In this document: in pieces, positions 40,552 to 51,000 of the stretch
Layout: each line of letters starts with the position of its first letter
How positions within the stretch are numbered: position 1 is the first letter of the stretch
NCBI GenBank assembly: GCA_037833965.1
Contig: AP031352.1
Location: 32,304,501 to 32,368,500 of the forward strand
Reading direction: 5' to 3'
DNA from: Marchantia polymorpha subsp. ruderalis
Lineage: Eukaryota > Streptophyta > Marchantiopsida > Marchantiales > Marchantiaceae
DNA length: 64,000 nt
The notes under the pieces: model-generated
The model's database searches: none
The model's input: the letters and a program-made list of their open reading frames with translations, nothing else
Told to the model about the DNA's origin: nothing
Program-made: the position numbers and the translations under genes

Positions 40552-43500
40552 ATAAAGAGGCCCAAGGCTCTTTCCTTGGGGGGCTTTTCTGTCGATTGGC
40601 TTCTCTTGACTGTAAACGTGTATCCAGTGTGTTTGTGTGCTGGTGTGTGATCTAGACATTGGGCATGGTGCGCTCCTGTTTGTCGAAGTTACCGCATCAG
40701 GAGTTGTGTGTATTCGACTTAAATGTCCTAAGTGGTCGAGGCTCCTTGGGTTTTAAGAAAATTCGGATCTGAGTATTCGGGTCAGTGAGTTCAGATGTAT
40801 GCAATGCTGGGAAGTTTTTCCCCTGAAATATAAGTGTGGAATTGCAAGCAATTCCTACAGGTGTTGTTTGGAAAAGTTTCAGGCTGTGTGTGTGGTTACG
40901 CACTACTCTGCGGGTCTTCGGCTCTAGTTGGGTAGTGTCTTCTAGGAGTGGCATTGGCCTAAGAAGTGAAACTCTTTAAAAGAATGCTATTCCGTGACAA
41001 ATTGTGACTTTTGTGGTTGTTTCTGTCCTCGCGAGATCGGAGCTGTACCATTATGCTCCATTTTGATATTTGTTTGTCATTACAGCTCAGAATCGGAACG
41101 TGGGGATTTCAACTGTGAATTAGTTTGTTATCACGTTTGTCTCATAGCTCACCGAGTTGCAATCTGAAGTTTGTAAATTTAATTCTCTCGCCCACGAGAC
41201 TTACACGGCAAGCTCGGCTTGATGGTGACTCTCTCTCCTTCTACCTCCAAACCCCACACTCAAATGCATTTAACGCAACCTTTAGCAACAAAGCGCCTAA
41301 ATTAATTTTCTTGAGACGACTAAATTAAACGTAATTAAGTAATTTAGGTGAGTAATTATTATAACCATGCATGTACATGTAACATCATTAATATAATGTT
41401 TTCTTATTAGACATTTATATTAAGACTCTCTAGTAGAGCAAGAAAAGTAATTATGGAAGTACCATACAACCAAGGGGAGAAATATGTGACTAGCCCCAAT
41501 TAACATCATACTCGAAAGAATTCATACTATTTTTAAAAATATCCCAAATATTTAGATCAAAGTATCTGCATATTGCTGAAGAATATATTTAGTTATTCAC
41601 ATGGTGGGATTACTCACCTACAAATTACACGAAAAGATGATCATTGTTTAGCAAACACAAACATGTTTCTACAACTTACAATCGTAAAAGATGATGGTGA
41701 TAAAAAATCACTCATTGTTTAATGGATTTTATGTGTTGGGACAGTAAAGACGTTGTACAGCATGTGGAGCATTGAGTCTACTAGTCGCAAGAAACCACTG
41801 CAAAAATTTGAAATCAATGTAGAGCATTAGTTCACATCACAAAATGACTATTCTTGGCAGGAACCAGATGGATGTAATCAAATAAATGTCTCCTGATTGA
41901 ACAAATTGGATCTTTTGGATTTCGGAAGATTTAGTGCAATTTTGTAAGCATACATTTTCATGCATTTTTTTAAAACAATCTGATCAAAGTTTTGAATTAA
42001 AACAACATGACATCCTTAATACTAAATTAACTTGGAAGTCAGGAATTAATTCAAGTTTACTTAACTCTTGTTAGTAGGACAATAATAAGTTATATTAGTT
42101 AGCTAACACTATAGAATGAGCTAGCATAAGCTATATGTAACACAATTTAGATTTTTACTCCCTTTGTTTCCTGAGTGTAGCATGGCTGAGGGGAATGTTA
42201 CGGAAACTTCATAAAAATCTATTAGGCCCAAAAACAAAAAAAAACGCCTACTAAAAAAAAATATGGTTCCTTGAAAAACAACGAGGTCTTTACTGAAATA
42301 CCTACGAAGTGTTCAATGTGAGTTGAAGCTTTTCCTCCTATACATATACATATAGGGTTGCAAAAACCCTAGGTCTAATCCAAACTAGGATTAAGTCTGA
42401 ATCTAACTCTAATCCAAGTTAAGTTAATTAGATTCTAATCCAAAGTTTGATTCAAAATTAACTACTCCTTAGTAATGTTTGTCACTTAGACTCACTATCT
42501 TGACACACAATATAATGATTCAAAGAACAAAGATTACTAGTGATAATTTTTTGTGAAGCTCCATATGTTAGTTTCACTAGTAAACGTCATTTGATGGTGA
42601 CATTAGATTCACTTTAGAAAATAAGTTGATTTTTTTGAGCAACAAATAATGACAAGAAGAAATTCAAAACCAGATATAGATAAAAAATGAATAACCATGA
42701 TAAAATTGATGTACTATATTGAAATGTGGAAAATATAGTAGATTTAAGAAAACTTTATTGATAATAAAAGATGATGATGATGATTATTTTTTAGATTATC
42801 ATTATAAGTGTAATTAATCTTTTCATGAAAAAAAATTCCAACAATAAATATTTTTCTTTTAATTTAAATTTAATGAAGTTCAAGGATTTGAGATCATGCT
42901 TGTTAATATTAGTTTTGTTGCAAAAAAAAACTTTAATACTCAAGTTTGTTAATAAATAGCTCAATATTTTCATAATTTACATTCAACAAAAAATTACATT
43001 GTTGTCAAATGTTGAAGATTTAGAATTTATGAAGATTTAAATGTTTGAAGATGTTGTTTATACATTGAAAAATGTCTAATATTTTCATGAGGAGATATTT
43101 TATATTTTTAATTATGTTAGATATTTATGATCATTAATGAAAAATTATTGATAAAATACTTTCAAATCATGATATTCAACTTAAATAATAGATGAATTTA
43201 TTTTTATGTACTAGAAGGTAGTATCATGTTTGAAGAGATTAATATTTTCAAATCCCAAAATAAAAATGACTACTTATGAACACATTAATGTAAAAAATAA
43301 AAATAATCTTTAAAAAATTGTTTTATTTTTATATCATAATAAGTTTAAAATTATGTGAAAATTTTATGTTATATAACAAAAAAGATAGACACATTTCAAC
43401 ATACAATAGCACATAAAGCCAAAAGTATATTCATCATCAAGCTACGAATTTGCGCAATCTCCAAAACTTTTAGATTTTTCAAAAGTTAGTGATATAATGT

Positions 43501-44234
43501 TGAAAATTAAAGATTTGAAAAATAATGTTAACAGATTTCATAATAAGTTTTTCAAAAAATTCAAAGATATTTCATTTTTACTATCCATCCCAATCAATGA
43601 CATGACTAGTGTTATTTACAAGCATACAAATTGATCTTGCATTTTTAAACTCAACTAATATTCTTAGATCTATATTAAACCAAAAAAATTACTAATGTGG
43701 CAATCAAGAATCAACTATTACAAATTAATTCAAAATTATCTATTTTTGTCTTGCAAAATATAAATTTTAAATTTAAGCTATTGAAAATGATTACCATATG
43801 TTAAGTAAACTTCATTAATGGTGATATGATTTTTTAATTTGAAGAAGGTAAATTTCTTCAACTTTCTAATAGATTAAAATTTTTGTTGTACATGTTGTTC
43901 GGAAATTGATAATTTCACAAACAAGAAAATCAACAATAGAAAAAATACGTCGTTCGTACATCTAGTGGCTACGTCCTCAGGAACAAAAACATAAAATATT
44001 CAGCACAACAAGCAAACTTGCCGTGCTAAGTAGTGAAGGAACGCATAGACAAACTGACCAAAACTTCTATATAATTGAACTAGTACATTAAATTCACCAT
44101 CATCGACTCATTTTCACCAACTTGAATTATCTTTAACAATCTATCCATTAACACATGTCGAGAAAACAACAACCTCCTTACCTTATATAATTATTCTGTG
44201 AAATATCCTAGATGGAATACTAATAAATGTTTCT
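40552..44234. other. AT-rich intergenic DNA, no gene seen
   Basis: After about 700 bases of mixed sequence downstream of the coiled-coil fossil, the DNA is very AT-rich with no frame above about 67 codons. The motif CTAATCC recurs several times in 42370-42450. The Ty1/copia fossil between the two gypsy elements may originally have continued into this flank, but I cannot recognise it here. Confidence 0.55.
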
Positions 44235-44238
44235 CTTT

Positions 44239-44357
44239 TGTCGTGCGAATACATATCGCCATACACTCTACATCGCTGACATGCTACTCACATACACATA
44301 CGCACACACATACACACATATAAGGCGCGAGAGAGTACACACTCAAATGTCACAACT
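44239..44357 (-). repeat. Terminal repeat B2 (119 bp, identical to B1)
   Basis: This 119-bp unit (TGTCGTGCG...TCACAACT on the plus strand) is repeated exactly at 44652-44770, so the two copies bracket LTR copy A2. It contains CA-rich microsatellite sequence and a TATATAAGG-like run. It forms the outer left end of the element. No copy of it adjoins the right-hand LTR. Confidence 0.95.
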
Positions 44358-44649
44358 GAAATAAACGGGAGATTCCCCACTGGAATTCCCGTCGGTCAAT
44401 TACCCTACTGGCAACAAACCGTCACCGTCACAAACATGTGTCAAGCCCAACCCACTCCACACTCGGAGAATCCAGGTCGACGCAAAAGGGAAAGTCACTC
44501 TACGCTCCCAACGCTTCCAGGCTCGACTCGAAGAACTGACGTTCTTCGAGCCGTCCCCGACTCTATACCCCTCGTGACTGGAACCCTAACTTTACGGCTA
44601 AATATAGTAAGTGTCTGAACTTCGTGAGCCGACTCGTAACTACATGACA
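44357..44649 (-). repeat. LTR copy A2 (3' side), 293 bp
   Basis: Read on the minus strand it begins TGTCATGTAG and ends TTTATTTCA, with TG...CA ends. It matches A1 (55511-55803) over its full 293 bp with two differences. Inside is a 24-base palindrome made of CTCGAAGAAC, TGAC and GTTCTTCGAG. The LTR carries no gene of its own, and the short frames in it are incidental. Confidence 0.95.
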
Positions 44650-44651
44650 GC

Positions 44652-44770
44652 TGTCGTGCGAATACATATCGCCATACACTCTACATCGCTGACATGCTAC
44701 TCACATACACATACGCACACACATACACACATATAAGGCGCGAGAGAGTACACACTCAAATGTCACAACT
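44652..44770 (-). repeat. Terminal repeat B1 (119 bp)
   Basis: Identical to B2 at 44239-44357. It lies directly after the G-rich tract TAGGGGGGCG (minus strand), where U3 of a 3' LTR would normally begin. It is joined to A2 through the self-complementary junction GACA-GC-TGTC. Confidence 0.95.
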
Positions 44771-44938
44771 CGCCCCCCTAGCTGGCGGTCAGGTCCCTCT
44801 GACTCCCAGGTAGCCCCATCTACAACTACATGCTATACACCTTCGTGGGTGCGCGAACCAGTAGGCCGGGTGCTATGTCGCCCCATCGTTAGTCGCCTAT
44901 CTGCAATTCATAACATGTGAAGATCAAGTCATCTACCC

Positions 44939-47900
44939 CTATGAAGTACATCGAGGACAAACCCATCGTCCAGCCGGAATAACATCGATAGGCGGAGTTA
45001 GGCACGACATGTGCCATCCCCTAGAGCACCTATCACACACCAACATACGGGCCGCCTGACCAGCCGACCCACATAGCATGCACCTCAAGCTAGCACGTAC
45101 TATCGCTAAGCTTGGGTCCATAGTGCCATCTACGTTTGGGAGGTGGCATGGCGCACAATTGCGCACATGATCCTTCCAAACAACGCCGTCACGACCCTCC
45201 AACAGGAGAACTCCAGAAGGTAACACCTCCCGCACCCGCAAGATGGTGCGTCCCGCCGTCACATCCAATGTCGTCGGTGCAGTCTGCTGTAGATAGACGT
45301 AGTCTCCCACATGGAATCTACGAATTGATGGTCGATAACCTCCTCCCCGAATGGTTGCATACCGCAACGTATCTCTATGTTGAGCAATCGCAAGATTCTC
45401 AAACGCTGCAGGCATAACTCTTCGAAAGAGCTCTGCACGTTGAGAACATACTCTCACCCACATATTCGGGTCATCAAGGTTCACCACCTCGCTAGACTCA
45501 CGACGAATCGATGTTGGCAAGTCTGGATCTCGGCCGTACAATAGAAAATATGGTGAGAAGGAAGCCAAGGATGCCTGCCGACTGAACCGATATCCCATGG
45601 CCAACCACGGTAACTGGATATCCCAGTCCCCAAGATGACCTTTCTGCAGGCCATACTTGCGCAACGCCCTCTTCACCGTCTGTACAACACGTTCAGCTAA
45701 ACCATCCGCCTCTGGATGATCTCGCGACGTGGTCCGATGATCAATCAGTGCCTTGTCGCACAAGACCTGAAACTCACCCTGAAACTCCGTTCCCTGATCG
45801 GTCAACACCTCAGCTGGTGCACCATAGTGACTAAGCACTCTGTCAAGAAAAGCATACGCTACTCCCTCACTTGCCTTGTCAGGTAATGCCACCAACTCAA
45901 TCCACTTGGAGAAATGCTCCACCATCACCAACACATACCGATGATGTCGTACAGTCAAAGGTAGTGGTCCAGCAAAGTCCAAACTCCAACGGTAACCCAA
46001 CCCCATGATGGGTAATGGATGTAACACTGGTGTCGGGGCATTGAATGATGCCCTCACTCGATCACAAACCATGCAACGTGATACCAACTGCTGTACCTGA
46101 GTATGCATACCACGCCACCAATACTGACCAAGGAGTAAGCTGTATGTACGCTTCACTCCAAAATGTCCCAACTCCTCATGAGCATGCCTCACAATGCGTG
46201 CTCTCTGGGCTGGATGTGGTACTACTCGTACCCTACCGTCCTCCCATACTCGGAGAACATGTGATCCCTCCAATCGGTACCTCTTGGCCCGTTGGAGAAC
46301 ACGATCTCGCTCCTTGGCACCCACTGTGCCTGGCACCATGCTGGTCCGTAGGAACTCCAACACCAATGCATCATCGTGTACATCACGCTGATCCACACCA
46401 CCATCCTCAACCTCAGGATCTGGAGATCGACCATCTACTCTCTGACTAGAGTAAGATGTCACATGATCCTCTCTGCTGGAGTTCCCACGTAACCAACACA
46501 TGAAGGCAGATGCATGCCAACCAGGCACCATCTCCTCGTCAACCTCACCATGCCATCTAGCTCCAGTGTCATCATCCTGGCTAGTGCATGGGTTTCGACT
46601 CAAACCATCGGCATCTAGGTTCGCAACTCCAGGTCTATGCACTACCTGAAAGTCGTACTCCTGTAAGATGAGAGCCCACCGTGCAAGCTTCCCTGTAAGC
46701 TTGTCGGACTCCATCAACCACTTGAGCGGTTGATGATCAGTAACAAGGGTGAACTGTGTACCAAACAAGTAACACCTGAAGTGCGCCACAGCCCACACCG
46801 CTGCCAAGCACTCTCCCTCGTACGAACTATACCGCGACTCCGCTGCATTGTTCGAACGACTAGCGTACGCAACCACAAACTCCTTGCCCTCATCATCACG
46901 CTGCGTCAACACCGCTCCAAGTCCCAACATACTCCAATCAGTGTGCAATTGGTATGGACGACCTCTGATAGGTCTCCTCAAGATGGGAGCGGCCACCAAC
47001 CTGGCCTTGAGCTCAACAAAAGCTCTCTCCTGCTCATCTCCCCATTGCCACTCCTGATCTGACTTCAGTAACTGGTTCAAAGGCTTGGCTATAGCACTGA
47101 ACCCCTTCACATACCTCCGATAGTAGTTCGCTAAACCCATAAATGCACGAACTCTACTCACATCCGTGGGACGAGGGATGCGTGCAATAGCCTCCACCTT
47201 TGCTTGTTGAACTCCTAAACCACCTGGGTATATCACATGACCCAAGTACTCAACCTTCTCCTGGAAGAACTTACACTTCCCAGGATGTAACCTCAAACCA
47301 TGAGCCCTCAATCGCTCAAACACAATCTGCAAGTGTATCTGGTGTTGCTCCACAGTGTCACTAAACACCAAGATATCATCAATGTAACATCTGACAAAAT
47401 CCAGCCCCGCCAGGATTCTGTCCATAACCCTCTGAAACTCGGCAGGTGCATTCTTCAACCCAAAGGGTAAGAATCGCCACTGATACAAACAATCCTTGCC
47501 GTGGGAGTTGACGCCCCAAAACGCTGTCTTGGTTTTGTCCTCCTCCCGAATTGGCAACTGATGGTATCCTGCCCGAAGATCCAAAGTACTAAAAATCCTC
47601 GCATGTCCCACCACATCGAAGATCTCCTCAGGTGTAGGCATGGCATACTTATCGGACTTCGTCTGCCGATTGATAGGACGGTAGTCTCCACACATGCGCC
47701 TATCCGTGTAGTTGCCATGTACATCCTTCTTCACCGGCATGACAGTGGCTGACGCATACTCACCATGCGATAACTCCACTAGTCCAGCCTCCAGTAGGTC
47801 CAACGTCCTACTCCGAATCAAATCTCTCTCCATCTCACTGTATCGATAAGGACGACGGAAGATTGGCGTATCACTAGCCAATTCTATCCGTATACCGGGT

Positions 47901-48061
47901 CCAATCAACGCACCCAACTCCTTCATACTGAAAGCAAAACAACTCCTATAGTCTCGTAGGAATTGTGTCAATCGTCGCCTCTCTCCTCCTGTGATCTGGG
48001 AACCAATCAATGGCTCCCATTCCTCCTCCATAGGCACACTAGAGGGAGGCGACGCTGTCAA
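44939..48061 (-). CDS. pol: Gypsy pol: RT, RNase H, integrase, PHD finger
   Basis: This is the downstream part of the polyprotein, 1040 residues, in the same frame as gag and probably reached by read-through of the UAG at 48068-48070. Reverse transcriptase spans about 60-245, with the active site YIDD near 226. RNase H starts with the Asp in LHTDWS near 375. The integrase has an HHCC zinc site at about 622-665 and a DDE core with Asp near 695 (LDFAGPL), Asp near 757 (TDQGTEF) and Glu near 790. The C-terminus (994-1040) is a C4HC3 PHD finger (CMLC...CDRC...H..C...CPRC), a reader of histone H3 tails in other proteins. Chromoviruses carry a chromodomain at this place, so a PHD finger is unusual and may steer integration. 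A separate start at TTG/ATG after the stop cannot be excluded. Confidence 0.93.
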   Translation of the reverse strand: MTASPPSSVPMEEEWEPLIGSQITGGERRRLTQFLRDYRSCFAFSMKELGALIGPGIRIELASDTPIFRRPYRYSEMERDLIRSRTLDLLEAGLVELSHGEYASATVMPVKKDVHGNYTDRRMCGDYRPINRQTKSDKYAMPTPEEIFDVVGHARIFSTLDLRAGYHQLPIREEDKTKTAFWGVNSHGKDCLYQWRFLPFGLKNAPAEFQRVMDRILAGLDFVRCYIDDILVFSDTVEQHQIHLQIVFERLRAHGLRLHPGKCKFFQEKVEYLGHVIYPGGLGVQQAKVEAIARIPRPTDVSRVRAFMGLANYYRRYVKGFSAIAKPLNQLLKSDQEWQWGDEQERAFVELKARLVAAPILRRPIRGRPYQLHTDWSMLGLGAVLTQRDDEGKEFVVAYASRSNNAAESRYSSYEGECLAAVWAVAHFRCYLFGTQFTLVTDHQPLKWLMESDKLTGKLARWALILQEYDFQVVHRPGVANLDADGLSRNPCTSQDDDTGARWHGEVDEEMVPGWHASAFMCWLRGNSSREDHVTSYSSQRVDGRSPDPEVEDGGVDQRDVHDDALVLEFLRTSMVPGTVGAKERDRVLQRAKRYRLEGSHVLRVWEDGRVRVVPHPAQRARIVRHAHEELGHFGVKRTYSLLLGQYWWRGMHTQVQQLVSRCMVCDRVRASFNAPTPVLHPLPIMGLGYRWSLDFAGPLPLTVRHHRYVLVMVEHFSKWIELVALPDKASEGVAYAFLDRVLSHYGAPAEVLTDQGTEFQGEFQVLCDKALIDHRTTSRDHPEADGLAERVVQTVKRALRKYGLQKGHLGDWDIQLPWLAMGYRFSRQASLASFSPYFLLYGRDPDLPTSIRRESSEVVNLDDPNMWVRVCSQRAELFRRVMPAAFENLAIAQHRDTLRYATIRGGGYRPSIRRFHVGDYVYLQQTAPTTLDVTAGRTILRVREVLPSGVLLLEGRDGVVWKDHVRNCAPCHLPNVDGTMDPSLAIVRASLRCMLCGSAGQAARMLVCDRCSRGWHMSCLTPPIDVIPAGRWVCPRCTS

Positions 48062-48070
48062 TGGTTGCTA
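48062..48070 (-). promoter_or_regulatory. Stop-codon read-through site between gag and pol
   Basis: On the minus strand the gag frame ends TAG followed by CAA CCA, and pol continues in the same frame. UAG-CAR-YYA is the TMV-type leaky stop context. The same nine bases are kept in the older copy near 63945-63955, although much else there has changed. This supports read-through as the way this family makes its Gag-Pol. Confidence 0.75.
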
Positions 48071-51000
48071 CGCTACACACTGCAAAGAAGGGTTCTCCGT
48101 ACCCTCCTTCGTAGCCACCTCCACGTGAGAATCCTCTCCAACTGCATGGGCTGCAACTCTGGCAAGTCCTTTCGTCACGTCCCATAAACTCCAAGGATGA
48201 CAAATATTTCGCCTGTCGCCCCCAGCCATTGCTACTACCGTCCCGGTAGGCAATGAGCTAATAAGTGGTGTTACAACCACCAAATCTGCGCGCAAACGGC
48301 GTTGCTCGGCCAAACCCAAGCTCACAATCCACGTCAAGCAGTTTAGGTCCATAGCCTGACCCAAAACCTGACGACGCGACGCCTCTGAAACTGAAGAAGC
48401 CGCGGTCACACCAGTAAGAAACCCCATCGCACGCTCTCTCTCATCAGCGTTGGGCTCCACCAACTGATGTAGGGTACTGTCCCATAGTAGTCCAGGTCCC
48501 CCATCACGATATGCATGTGATGCCGGATAACTGACAAATGTAGGTAAAGCCATCCGAGGCTGACCTACGCGGTTCACCAATGCCATAGGTGACCTGTCAG
48601 CAACTCTCACTACTTGAGAGTGCCGGGAAACATCCAAGATACTGTCAACGGTGAGTGTAGTATCACGCTTCACCGAATCATAGGCATGACGCAATATCTC
48701 ACGTGGCAAAAGGTTGGTCCACCACAAACGTGCACGATGCGCCCGTGATCCAACCCTCGCAGCATCCAACAGTACTGCTGATCCAATCCATGCTCGGACT
48801 TGATGGACACTCGCCATCAACTGGGCCCGAGTGTCACCCAACAATGGTACGTTCTCCAGAATGTATGCTGGAGAACGTGTCTGCTGCACTTGGAGATGAC
48901 GTAACACTCGCATCATCTCCCAAAACATCCGAGATCTGGGATCATGCAACCCTGTCCCATGTCCAGCGCGTGTGTGTCCCTGACATGGCCAGCCCGCAAT
49001 CACCATATCAATATGGCCAACGCGGTCAAGGTCTGGCGCCCCCAGCAACGAAATGTCTGAAGGCAACGCCTTCTGGAATCCTCGGACAGCTGATCGCGGC
49101 AACAACGAAGGAAAACGCCGCATCAACTGTGCAACATGTCGTGAAGAGACTCGACGTGCAGTCTCGTCCTTCTCCACATATAAGTATCTCCGTACGAGAA
49201 TACCTGACTGCAACACTGCAGCCAAACCTGTGCTGATTCCACCAAAAAGATCCAGCATACAAACGCCCTCTGAGGAATACTCCCATGCAACAGGTGTAGT
49301 CACCAATGGAGACAATGCGCTAGAACCACTAACGAGCCAATCAGCTGAAGCCCTGTCTGGCTCTGCTGGTAAAGAGGCTTCACTCCAAGCCTTTTTCACC
49401 AACCTATCAGCCTCCAACTGTAGTGCCTGGCACGAACTCCACAGTGGAACATCTAAGGGTGAAGTCGCCGCCGCTGTGAAACTCACAACCTCCTCCACAT
49501 CTTCGTAGAGTGAGGTATCGTCGGCAGACATGTTCCCCTCCAACAAGTCATCGGGCCAGGTAAGCACTCCGCTAAAACCCGCAACAGATGCCAAGACCGC
49601 TGATGAAGATCCAAGAGGTCGATCCCGAGAAATAAATCTCACTGGCAGCTCGCTCAGACGTCCATCTCCGGACTGCCAACCAGGACGATATGCGGCAGTC
49701 TCCGTCCAATAGTCCATCCGAAAGCCCATCGGGTATAACACCACTCCACCAACAAGCACATCATATGACTCTGCTGATGTAACCACAGCACGAACTCCAA
49801 ACTGCGAGCTATCATGAGGGTGATCATGCCTCAACTGCACCGCTATGCTCTCCCTGGTCATAAAGTAAGACCTGTTGCTGGCGCCACCAAGGGATGTCTG
49901 GATCTGGAATGGGCAAGGTTCCAACTCTGACCTCCGAATGCCCAAACTAATGCATGCAGCCTTGCCCAACATCAAGGGCTGTGCACCAGAATCCAACAAA
50001 ACTCTGGCTGGGACATACACCTGTCCAGTAGAACTCACTAACCGAAATAGACCACTTCGGTTGTCCACCATACACACACCAGGAACAATACTCTCGCGAT
50101 CAATGGCTGGGCGAGCTGGTAAGGATTCCATCCTCGCCGCTGCGGCCTGCCAAATCGTCTCCTCGAACAATGCAGACGTTGAGGATGGGTCCTCAACTGT
50201 ATCCTCACGTATTTCGGCACTCGTAGCAGCGACTCTCCCATGCTCACACGACGTGGCTGCTACCCGAAATACTCGAGCCAAATCAATACCAGAGTCTATC
50301 AACTCCGTGGCTGAAAACAATGGAGATCGCAAGACTGAAGTGGCCATCCGCATCACTGCACTAGATGGCACGTCTGCGTTCACAACAGATGATGTAAGAA
50401 CCTCAGTTCTCACTCTGGTGTCACTAGGCGGTGCAGGTCTCATAGATGAACTGCTACCTACCTCTGACAACAAAAAGGACTGGGGAAGTCTAGACTGACG
50501 TCCACCCTCACCCCTCTGAGGGTCCAACTCCACTGTCGCACCACGCGGCTCTGAAGTGCGAGCACCACCTCTGGTCACTGCAACTGATGCCTCAACCTGT
50601 GCTGCACTGGCCAAATAGGAGAAATCCTCTCCCTCGTAAGATGTGGAAGTGCTCGTCCCCAGACCGGCCATAGCAGCAAGCCTCTGCTCCAACTGCTCAA
50701 TCCGAGCAGCCATAGCGCTCTCTGTGGCAGAAGTAGCACTCGCTGCGGTACGCTCAATGGCCCCGGTACCTCTACCACCTCTACCACCTCTGCCAACTCG
50801 ACCACCTCGACCACCTCGGCCTCGCGGAGCATCACCTCCACGACCTCTACCTCCAGATCTCAACTCAGGATGAAGGTCAAAGCAGCGCTCTCGAGGGTGA
50901 CCCGGTCGATGACAATGATCACAGGTCACCTGTGCCGGCTGTGGCCTAGCCTGTGGAGTTTGTCCCTCTCGCTCCTGGGGACAATCCTTCCTCATATGGC

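Noticed and set aside
37485-41350. CACCTAAATTAC-type inverted motifs flanking the coiled-coil fossil, suggesting a 3.9-kb DNA transposon
   Set aside because: Only 16 bp match with one difference, no target duplication was found, and CTAAATTA motifs are scattered over the whole neighbourhood in both orientations.
44436-44618. 60-codon frame inside LTR copy A2, repeated in A1
   Set aside because: It lies on the strand opposite to the element's transcription and is absent from the diverged LTR. It is incidental.
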